From Symbiodinium kawagutii (Eukaryota > Sar > Dinophyceae > Suessiales > Symbiodiniaceae): DNA of 64,000 bases. The stretch spans positions 20,413 through 84,412 of the forward strand of contig VSDK01013692.1 of assembly GCA_009767595.1 (NCBI GenBank), in the 5' to 3' direction. A program made the position numbers and the translations under genes. Below are positions 47,201 to 59,200 of this stretch, piece after piece. The notes below the pieces were generated by a model, which was not told where the DNA came from, made no database searches, and worked only from the letters and a program-made list of their open reading frames with translations. The first letter of the stretch is position 1. Every line of letters begins with the position of its first letter.

Positions 47201-50200
47201 GCCACAGCCCGCGAGTCACCACAGCTGCAGCAGCACAGCTGCAGCCCATCCGTGGCCACAAGCACCGCGGTGCTGCCGCCCTTCAACCTGGGCTGGTGAT
47301 GCTGGCGATGCTTGAGGCTGATGAATAAAGATTTTCTCAAAGTAGGGGACCCCCAAATCCTCCATTACCCTGATCATTCATAGTTGATATTGATCAGCAG
47401 TCCCTTTCATTTCAGATCTCTACTAATTGATTACCATTAGTCATGAACCCAAGATCGATCACCATCCCAGGGTCACCATCCTGTTTACCATCCTCAGTTA
47501 TTGATCATCCTCCAGTTTATCATACTCCATCAACTTTGGAGGTTTCGAACCCCCAAGATTGCGAAACCATCCATCCATCCAATATGGCTGTGGGTCAAAA
47601 CCCTTAGTCCCCCTGGTTCCCCCATCATTGATCATTTTCCTTAGTTGTTGATTATCCCCCATGAAAGTTGGTTCATGAATATTGACCCAGCTCGCCATAT
47701 CCATCCACCATCCCCCCCACCTTCCCNNNNNNNNNNNNNNNNNNNNNNNNNNNNNNNNNNNNNNNNNNNNNNNNNNNNNNNNNNNNNNNNNNNNNNNNNN
47801 NNNNNNNNNNNNNNNNNNNNNNNNNNNNNNNNNNNNNNNNNNNNNNNNNNNNNNNNNNNAGGAGCTGCGGCGCCCCCTGCGCCGCCAGCGCCGCGACCTC
47901 GTGGCCCCGGTGGCCGTCGAAGACGCCCAGCAGCAGGGCCCGGCCCTGGGAGCTGAGCGCCACACGGTCCTGGGGGCGCCGCAGGCGCCGGTGATGCCCT
48001 AGGAGATGCCATGGAGATGGTGGGGAGATATGGGGAGATATGTTGGAGATGATGATGTGATTCCCGAAAATGTGGAGTGGATTGGGATGGTTCAGTCGGT
48101 TTTTGGATGGATGACAAGTTGACAATGGATAATTTGCTGGCTGATGATGGTTAATCGTCCTTAGGTTTGTCCACGATTCGTAAACGTGCTTCATAATTTG
48201 TAATCGCGATTTGTATATAGTGGGAAAACGACATACCAGCTATAATGAATACAGTTGTGATGCTTAGTAATCTGGTTGATGATGATATATAATATTTGAT
48301 GTTGGTCATTTGTCATCGTTGATCATTCTTCCAATGACTCTGCATCAACGCAGTAGTCTTACCATGAATCCGCGCACAACTTACAGTACCGGAAGACTCA
48401 GCCATTCATGTTCTATGTAACACATACTAAGCATACTATATATCCTATACAAAGTTGGGTGCAGTCTCACAAGCACAGTGATGCTTCAACCCAGGTTGGG
48501 GGGCTCAGTTGCCGGCCCTTGGACGCACCGATACGCCCGGCCCCCAACGCCAGCAGCCACTTCTCCTCCCGTTTCGAGGACTGGTCCAAGGCGAAACTGC
48601 AGGGATAGTGGCACTGGGCACAGGTCTCCTAGTGCCATGGGGAAGCCAACCACAGGTGGTCCCAGGGGTTGGACCGGCCAACTTGGCGCTGGATGTGCAT
48701 CCTGGCGCACTGCAGCACTATCTTCCGGTGAACTCAACTCATCTGCATCTCACCTATCTGATCCATCCAACCTATCCTATTCATCTCATCTTCTCTTATC
48801 CACCTATCTTCCCTACCCATCACTACCAACATCTTCCCTACCTATCCGTTAGCTGCAAAGCTTTTTGGAACTCCATGGATCTCCTCGCAGCGTTGCAGCC
48901 ACAAGGGTTTCGTGGGCGTACACGGCGGGCTGCCGCGGCCCGGCGTCGCCAGGAGGCTGCGCGGCGCTGCGCCACGTGGCGTGCGGAAGTCCATGGCACC
49001 GCTACCGCGGCTCGGTGCCAAGGCGTGGAGTGGCCGATGCTTCACGGGAGCATAGCTATGGTTAGTATCTAGTATCTATAGCTAGTAAACTAGTATCTAT
49101 AACTAGTAATTATCTATGACTAGGATCTATAACTAGGATCTATAGCATAGCTATGGTTAATGATCAATGAATTGAGAATGATCTGTAGCTATGATGAATG
49201 ACTAGTGTAGTGTAATTGATGACGGTTGGCATCATGTGTAATGATTAGTAATGAGGATAATCATAGCTATGGTCCATGGTTAATGACTAGGATTTATGAT
49301 TAGTCAATTCTAGCTTCATACGATCTATAGTTAAATCATCATGGCATGGAGATGAGATCGTCGATCTGCCAGATTCCACTCATATTCGGAACGGCAGATG
49401 TAAAATGACATTGATCGGAAGGTTGACCGAATTCCACTGATAGTCTTTGTACATACCTAAGAGTATCCTAAGAGTATCCAAACTTGTTGGTCGCAGCCAT
49501 GTAATACCTCTCCAAGTTGGAAGGTCATCTCATTCGACCCATGGCTGACAACATCTTGGCCCAGTGCCAGTTTCACCGTGGGATGATGCTGCAGCCCAGG
49601 GCCTGGAGGGTGCGACGAGTCTGGAAGCTATGTACAGGAAGGATTCTTGAGCCATAAAAAGCCGGTGCCGTTGCGGCGACGCGTGAGGCCGGCCACGAGG
49701 GAAGTTGTACATCCAATGAGCCACGGTGTTTGTCCAGTTGGCCATAGCCCAAGTATGCCCAAGTCACTGGTGGTTTCCCTATTGAAAATGGCTGTGAACT
49801 TGGATGGTGAACCGGTTAACCCCATGTATGGAGCCGTATGTTTGAAAAATCCCATGCGTTGTTCAGCCTGGTTTTGTTATTGATCAAGTATCATTGATCA
49901 CCTCTGATTATCAATTATCCCTTGATCAACCATTCAACCATTCGTCAACCCGTCATGAACCCTTCAGCAATAAGTCATCAATGATCATTCGGTGGTTTCT
50001 CAAAAAAAACAAAGTTATGGTTGTTCAATTCATAAACAATGATCAATATGTGATGATTTGAGGGGTACCCCTATGAATCGAGAACTGAGAAGCCACCATG
50101 AATTCATTGGCCATATCATTGAACCACCCTTTTGCCATAAGTTAACCATGATTTCTATCATTAAACCACCCTTTCAGTTAACCATGATTTACTTATCTTC

Positions 50201-53200
50201 CATATCTTCCATGGTAATCATTTTAACCATATCCAAAAATTGTGACAACCCTTATCTTGCATGTGGAATCTTCCATCTCCTCCGAACGTGTTCAGAGTGG
50301 CCTTCTCGGTGTCCTCCTTCCTGCTACTCTGACCGCTCAGGGTGATGTACCTGTGCGGCTCGCCACGGCTGGGTGTGACTCGACCCGCCAGGACGATGGC
50401 CGGGGACCCCCCATTGCTATGGTTGGTTTATTGCTAGTGAATAGCTATGGTTGGTATATCACTAATGAATGACCAAGATTTTATGATAACTGGAAAGATG
50501 GTTGGTTTCTTGGGAATGAATGACTCATGAGCATTCATTACCCATGAATGACTAATGAATGACTATTTCTAAATGGTTGGTTCAATACCAATGAATGACT
50601 CATATTGGATGATAACTGGGGGTACCCCTATGACTTGAGAAACCACCACTTGAGCCATGGTCATGATACTACACATTGGGAGCCTGGCCAGCAACACTGA
50701 GGGCTTCAGGCCATGACCCAAACAGGTTTGAATGCTGATGATGGTAATTTGTTTAAACAGAGGCCAGTTCATCGCTGATGATTGTTGGATCATTGATAGT
50801 TCATGATGCTTCGATGATCGAAATTCGAACATCATGTTGCAACTCTAATTCTAATTTGCCTTGTACCCTGTCCTTTGCTGGTTGTACCCTGGTTGTACCC
50901 TGTCTACTATAATTCGAACATCAAGCATCTGGTTCTACCTGGGTCGCTGGGATGTTCACCTGTCCTTGTTCCGGATGGTTCGTGGCTTGACGCCGAAATC
51001 GATCCACTGAAAAATATGGGCGCGCGTGTGAGCTCGAGATCTGATCGGGTGCTACTGGTGGCAAAGCAACAATGACAAACACAATTTAGGATTGTTGGTT
51101 ATTAAACATTAAACATCATCAAGCTTGCCTAATCTTATAAGATCTTGTTTGCTACAGACTGAGGGGCTAGAAATATGTTTATTTCTGCACTTAGGATGCG
51201 TGTTTTCGGCATACTGGAAGTGCATGTTTTCTGCATTATTTTTGCAGTATGTTGTATACATGGTTGAGGAACCTTTGTGATGCTGTGGAGATAGAATTAA
51301 GTGACCATGGTTGATATGCAGTGTTTGCATTTTCCTGATTAATACATCACTACACATTGATTCTTATACATCATTAAACATCATCGATATTGCTGGATAG
51401 TTTTGAACAGCGATTTGTTCATAAGCAACAATGTTCTTTACACATCAGTATACCACCAATACGCGCCTATGGCCGCTGATTAGCAAAGACTTTCCCACTT
51501 TGTGAAGCCAGGTGCTCTCACCGCAAAAAAATGTCGCTGCTAACATGTGGCTGTTAGTGAGTGGCTGACGGTTAGAGTATCAAGTAGGGATGGGAAGCAA
51601 CCATACCCAACTCGCGGAACCCCTGTGACGGTCGCTGAAAACATGGTGATTGTCACACGAGAATCAAGGACCGCTCGGCTAGCTCCCAGGGGGGCACTCT
51701 TCCTTGAACTCGGCGATCTGTTGCTCGAGCTTCTCGATTTCGGCGCTCAATTCGTTGTTGTACTTGAACAAGGAGAAGTTGGTGTCCTGGGAGACGACGA
51801 AGGCACCAACCGCGAAACGCTTCACCGGGTTGGCCAACCCCCATCTTCAACCAGCGAAAAACTCAGGGACTTCCACCTTTCCGTCCCCAGAATGCACCTC
51901 GGCATCGATGAAGTTCTGCACCAATTGATCGATGTCGCAGATTCCCGTGGCTGCCTGCAGAGCTGATGGTTGATGGGGAAGTGATGGTCACATGCGTTGG
52001 TGGCCGCCAATCCAACTCCGGGAAAGTCCATCACGTTGAGGATATAGAGGAGATCAAATTAGACTCAATTGATCTGGTTTAATTAGCTCAACTGGATAGA
52101 TTCCTATGCATTAGATAAGATAATCTGATTGAATCAGCTACGCTAGATAGATTTGTACTAGTATGTACATGACAATCACATATATTCGTAGTCATGTCAC
52201 AAAAAAGCTCCTGGAGAGTCAATTGGTGAGCCTCCTGCACCCAACCATAGGAGGTTCGCATGGGGCTTCTCCAGAAATCCCAACGATCTTGGGGACCTCC
52301 AAACTAGAGTCTGCTGGATCAAGAAAAATTGTTAGAGACCCCATGAACATCGGTTGACTGGTAGATGATCAATGAGGCTTAAGCGTGATGAATCGGTACT
52401 GACAAGGTTGGCTGGGTCAAAGTTCCGAGTTGACTTCAATTTCTGGGAGACTTCCATGGAGCGGAGCTCGAACTCCCCGTGGAATCAGTGCGTCTGACCC
52501 GTGGCCGGACGATGATGGTTTTTCTACCTGCATGAGTGATAAGCATGACTAACTTACTACTGACCAACTACCAGCCCGTATCGACCATCATGAACCATTT
52601 TGAGCAATCATCAACCATTAAGGTATATAGCCGGTAACATCCGGAAATCATATCATAGGTCATGGTAATGACCATTACACTTACATCTATCACTGCTTAC
52701 AATGGTCAACCCAAGAGAGTTTGGAAATGGTTGGTTGCAGCGTACAACACGAATCATGCGGGGATACACACGACTACAAGTTCGGTCGCTTACAGCAATT
52801 CCTGCGCAAGGTGCCCCAAAGGGTGACATGGCCATGGAAATTTCGCAGAGTTTCGACGATTTGCTTGTTGAGAATGGTGACTGTCCAGCCTGAGTACTAA
52901 ATATCAATAAGTTCGTGAATTGTTGAATTGGAAGAGTATTTTTGTTGCCCGAAACCATGGCCGATCATGAGCTGTATCTGTCAACAATACTGGGAGATCC
53001 AAAACAAGAAAAGAAACCGAACATAACCAACCAAAATTGCATAAAGCACACATGTTGTATGCAAGAAAATAGAGCGGTTTGAATTCATCTGGGGCCGCAT
53101 GGAGCCTCACATTCCAAATTTACTTCGACTTCTTTCAAATACCATTTGATGAACGGGCAATCCTGGTAGCTCCGAGTAGCTCCCCATGTAAAAGGCTAGG

Positions 53201-56200
53201 GCAGGATACCCCTGGCGAAGCTCATCGCTCCTGTGATGGGCTGGTGATTTCTCAGAAAATCCTGGGCTGGTTGCACGCCTGGATCCGAGCGAAAGCTTCC
53301 TCGTAACTGGCGACCTGTGGCAGGGCCACAGTGGCAGCATGCGGAGCTGGACTACTGCTACGGTGATGCCTTGTGGTTATGAAACATGTTTGAATGATCG
53401 TCACAAAGCGTGCATGGTTTTCTAGAGTACTCACTAGATAGTGGTGAATAATCAATCAAAACTTTATTGGTTATCACAACAGTGAATACAAAGTTTGATC
53501 AATGGATCTTGTTCGCCAACACTTTCTTCCCCATCAATAGCGATGAGAAGGTGACCCAGTAAAGCTATGATTGAGCGACACTGTAGGTCTACTCAGCCTC
53601 AGCCCCACACCCGGAGCCTGTCTTAAGTTTAACAGCACGGCTCACCTCCCAAATTTGACCAAGGTGAGGACACTGAGCTCTCTTAGTGTCAGCTCACGCC
53701 GAATTTCGTATCACGGAAGTGGAATGCTACAATTAATCTCGAAGGGAAAGGATTGTTTCACCGGAGGCAGCCACACTAGTCCTGAACTTTGCCACCCACT
53801 GCAGCCACAAGTCATCCTCGCATATCCTCACTACTTGTACCACCGGCTACCAATGAAGCGTGGTACCTCATCTCCATTGATCTGGATTCACTGGTGGCCT
53901 TCTCTTCCGCGGGTTTCTTGCTGCATCTGGGCCTGGTCCTTTTCTATCTTGTCTGTGCGTTTCTCTCTTTGCAGCAACTTCATAGCAACTTCTCCCTGCT
54001 TTTTCTTCTCGATGGGTGTCCCTCCTGCCATCTCCTTTTTTCCTTGCAGCCTCGCATTGATTTCGAGACACGAATCGCCTGTTCCTTGAGTGCAAGTTCA
54101 AGGCCACCTGGTGTTCTTTTAATCTCTTCCTGGTCATCCTTGTCACCAAGGACATCTTTACCGCCTCCCATGGTGGTGGGAATCGCCTCGAAGATTTCCA
54201 ACACGTGTTACGTGTTCGTAAAACTTGAGTTGCCATTCTGCTCATGGATGCTGGTACTCTACTTTGATGCAGGGAGGTGGTAAGATGTCCAAGTTGCTGT
54301 TTGCAAGCTAGGATTCGGTGCACCCGGAAGCCCTTGCGACCACTCCCCATCCCACCACTGCGGCTTAACCACCTGCAGCTGGGGACTGGGATGCAACCGG
54401 CTTGTTTCAACTGGGTAGACTGACCCGGACCCACCTTATCCTGGTTGGAGGTCATGGTCACAAGGGACTCGGTGGTATGCCAGGTGTGCCTTAGGCGCAG
54501 CAGTGATGACGCTTCTATTGACACGTATCCCGGAACATCTTGATTAGTGCCTATGTGGGGTGGTCTCAAGCCATAGATGGAACCCCAAAGTTATGGATGG
54601 TTCATTACTATAGATGCTTAATAAACTGGCTGAGAAACACCCATATAGATAGATAAATCATCCTGGATAGATTGATAGCTAAATGAATTACTGTAGATGA
54701 ATGGATGGATGCGATGCAAAGACGTGCAAAAAATGCACACATTCCGGCAAGTGTTTTTTTTCCAAACGTACGTTTTCCTGGTTGTGGAATGGGATATCCT
54801 TGATTGACATGCCTTCTGGCGCAGTTTTTGCACAGGTTAAGAATCGTCACAGTCTCCTCTAAATCCTAAATAGAAAATGGATGCAAATTGACAGGACTTC
54901 ACATTTTATTTCGATGGCAGCGTGTGAATATGAAAGTCGTTCTGATTCGATTATATGTTTTTTGAAGGGACCACACTAGCATAGTGAAACCCAAAAAAGG
55001 ATATCGGAGGCACTTGCAGGATATAATATATAATCATATGTTCTTTCTCCTTGCCTCGTGCGTTTGGTCATCTCCATTGGCCCGCAAATGCTTGTGGGGC
55101 CACAATTTTGGCGTCGCCAGTCCGCAGAGGATTGCCGGAGCTGAGGGAACCACTTGGTGATCTTTTTCTTGTGCTTGTCATCCTCTTTGCCTTCACCTTA
55201 GGAGCCGATCTCAGCATCTAGCAGTGATCCAGCAAGAAATAAGGACTGTGTCCACCCAACTAAAAAATCTCGTGCATCATCCTTGGTGCGTATCTGGTTG
55301 GTGGTTTCAACTCCTATGAAAAATGTTAGTCGGCCAACCAAGGATCCCTAAGTAATGTTGAAAAAAACAAATGTGTAAAGCCACCAACTGGAATACATAT
55401 CCACGGACAAACTGGAAAACCGTGGCCACCCTGCTAAGTTTCCAGCGACACCAACTGCTTCAGTTTGCTGGGGGTCTGCAGTCAGAATCCCCAGTCCCTC
55501 CCAATGAATAGGCGACCAAGCCCAGATATAGGTGTTTCTCAATTCAAAGGGGTACCCCTAAATCATCCAGTCTATTAACAATATAAATAAACAAACCATA
55601 ACTTGGGGTGCCCTACAACTTAAGAAACCACCATTGGCGATGAACCCGGGAATGAACTGCAGATCACTGCCCGCAAGCTGCCCCTCTTCCTGGCCGCTGG
55701 GCACCCAACCATCTTCCTTGTTTCCCCGTACCTGACGACGACAGGTAGACGCCCGCCCTGATTCACCACAGGACATGTGATGCGGTCAACCTGCACCATG
55801 TGCATAGATGGTGGTTTCTCAAAATAGGGGTACCCCGAAATCATCCATTAAAGGTCATTTATAGTAATAAACCAACCATTTTTGGGGGTCCCCTATTTTG
55901 AGAAACCCCCAGATATATGGAAGTAAAGGTATATGTGGCACTTCTAGGTGATATAGGTGCACACAGGTTCATAGATGTACATGAATACAAGATATCTATA
56001 TACAGTTGGCAGCACTCTCGAGCTATACACGTATGTCTGTCTTAGTCATACACAACATGATAATTGTATCACAAACAATGATGATATGATGCCACGGTTG
56101 ATATATGGATTGCCATCAGCATCAATGTCACCCATAGTTTTACATCACCTGGTTTTCTGATGGCTCTGCATCCCAAAAAGAACATCCCACAAACGACCAA

Positions 56201-59200
56201 ACCATTCCAATCAATTGTTGGCAAGTTCATCATGTCCTGGTTGGTTATGACCCATCTCCATATGGGTGTTTCTCAAAATGGGGATACCCCCAAATCATCC
56301 CTTATCCACCATTCATAGTAACAAACCAATCATAACTTTGGGGCTTCCCTGTGGCTTCAGAAACCACCAGCTGGTAGTTGTTAAACCATTATTGGTGGTT
56401 CTTATCTCCTATTAAACCATTAAATGGTGGTAAACAATCATGGTGGTTATTAATCTAACCAGCTATAATGGTTAACCATTAAACCTAGTTGTTAAACCAT
56501 CTATTAACCAACCACCAATAACCCACCAATAACCGAAACAGTCATATCCATCTGATCACAGAAGCGGTTGCTGACCCCCCGCCTTGGTTCGCATGAATTC
56601 CTTCATGCCTCGGTCGGCCAAGAGGGAAGACCCAGCGGCCGGGGAACGCTCTGAGGGCTTCAGCCTGTCTCTATACATCTATACATCGAATTTCAATAGT
56701 AGATAAGATACATGCTAATTATATTTCATGTACATGTAAAAAAAAGATTCTTGAAAAATGTATGTGCGTGTACGTGTGTTCGGTACTTTCCACCAAAGCC
56801 AGAACCACGGTGGTGCCCTGATGGTAGATCGCCTGGCAGGTCGGTCATATCACACACCATAAATGGATTTCGGTTTGTCCATATCCGTGGTGGTGTCTAC
56901 GAACCATCCACGGTCAAAACCCCTATTAATATGAAAACCCTCAGTTTCAGGGGGTACGCCATGGCTTTGGACAAGGCCATGGGTGTTTGCTGTTTCTCAA
57001 GGGCCAATCAGACGAAATACGGTTCTTCGAGCAAGATCCCTATCCAACCACCCTTGCCTTCTGCGAATCAGCTCAACCAGTCTTGGCAAGAAAAGAAACA
57101 CAAGGATTTTGGCCCATGGTCAAAACTCCTTATGTTTGCTATCCATCAACGCTGGGAAGTCATTCTGATGGTCATCATGACCTGCGATGGCTATGCTCGC
57201 TAATGCCAGCTTTGATCATGCCTCAAACCTGCTGCGTCCGAACCGCATTTTTGCTTCAGCATCATACTAGTCATGGTGAGTCGTGCCCTCGCTGAAATGT
57301 AGAAACGCTTCACCTGCTAGCGAGTGTCCCGCAAGGAAATCAAGCAACGTCAGCTGGAAGCCCAACAGTCAGCCCAACCAAACATAGCCAAACAACCAAT
57401 CAACCAAATATGAGTGAGCAACCATCAACCAACCAAATATAAGCAAGCAATCAATCAACCAAAGATATCCAACCGATCAAATAACGAAGTCATAATTGTT
57501 ATATGACCACATATACCTATATCAATCAAACAATCAATACTTACCTATAACCTACATATGAGCGACGGTCGGTATTTAATCTATGGCTCAAGGTCATTTA
57601 GATTTGGTGAGCGTATTATCGTTTTTCAGGTTTCAGGTACTTCAGATTGTCATCGTTTTTTGGTGAGTGTATTGTTATTTTTGGGCTTTTAAGCTCATTT
57701 CTAAAACCCACGACCCTCCTAATAATAGACATGAAAGAGTTAATTTTGGCTGTAACTCATATAATCGTTATAATTTCAACCAATCAACAATTACAACCAA
57801 TGATAATGATCGATTGGTTGTAACAATCAATTTATAGATAATGCACCAATTACTTAAACCAACTAATAAACAAGGTTTAGTAATAACGCATCTTTAATAA
57901 CAACCAATTAGTTGTTATTAGTTGGCAATGATAATGAACAAATTAATAACCATATATACCCATATATACCCATATATAACCATATATAACCACATGTAGC
58001 CTTTACCAATCAACGACCACATCATATCAATTACGTACAAACAACGACCATCACAGCCGCTGCTCGGATCCCAGTTGCGCTTGTCGTTCTCGATGAGGCG
58101 ACCCAGCTCTCGCCACTCCTGAAGAGACGGCTGGCCGTTGTACAACGGCGACGCGGGGCGGTGGACGCGGAAGCGCTGGTGGTCAACGATGTTGGGTGAT
58201 AGATCGGTGAATGATGGCTGATAGCCATGTATTGGTTAGTAATGGTTGATCATATTGGCTAGTGATGGTTGATGTTGGTTCATATTGGGTCAATTCATGA
58301 TTAATCATGGTCAATCATGGCTAACATTGCTTGATGATGATAATAATGGCTATGGTTGATGATGAAGAATATCAATCAACAGTTTGAAATCGAATGATCA
58401 TGATTCATGATAAGCGAAACAAGGATTCATAATGATTGCTAATGGCCAAAAAACCAATGGCTAATGATGGTTGCAAAGGGGTAACCAACAAATACGAACA
58501 GCATATAATCAATGACTCGTTTCAAAAGGGTTCAGAATACGCAGTAGCCAATGATGAATTGAAGGTGAGTAGTGGGGAACTAACCCTCGACAATGGTTCA
58601 TAATGGTTAATACTGGTTGAGAATAGCAAATCAAGGCCTTACAATCAACAACCACACACTATACTCCTTAGTTCAAGCGATTCAGAATTTGCAGTCCAGC
58701 TGAACCTGTCCGGTCCAGTATGTTTTTCGCAAGCATGACTTCAACCATTGACTATGGCAGTCGTTTCCTAATGATGATGAATCACCACAGCTGAAATCAC
58801 CACATTCATGGCGCTTGTGGTGCACTCAGAAAGTGGCTGTGTTCCAAAATGATCCCAAGTGAAGCCGCCAAGCCTTTGTTTTGATCATTCAATGGCTGAC
58901 CTCAGGGACCATTTCATTGAAATCCATCCGCGCCTGAGAGTGACTAGTCCACAAGTGTCCTTCACACCCCATATCCCTCTAGCCACTCGGTTCGCTTCTA
59001 CCTCGGCTCAGCGCGGTCCTTCTCAAACTCTGCGTGCTCTTTATCGGCTTGCTGCTTCAAAGAGGCCTTGTCTCGCTGGTCGCCGGAGGCCCCGAATGGC
59101 CATTTTCTGGGTGCCATTGCTGTTTCTTACTGAGTAATTGTAGCTTGATGACTAATTCTTTGATGTTACCAGTTCTGGATGCTTCTTGCGTGGCTTTTTG

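Noticed and set aside
51847-51849. In-frame TGA inside what looked like one long coding exon, suggesting UGA recoding
   Set aside because: A GT donor at 51897 and an AG|G acceptor at 51787 remove it as part of a 111-bp in-frame intron. The splice gives the exact family sequence FIDAE-DTNFSLF.
53868-54569. 233-codon minus-strand ORF, the longest in this part of the window
   Set aside because: Arg/Ser-rich composition typical of an out-of-frame reading of Lys/Glu coiled-coil codons. The neighbouring frames carry the helical, family-like strings.
56712-57203. 163-codon + strand ORF
   Set aside because: Composition is not protein-like, there is no splice context, and it lies in an intron of a minus-strand gene.
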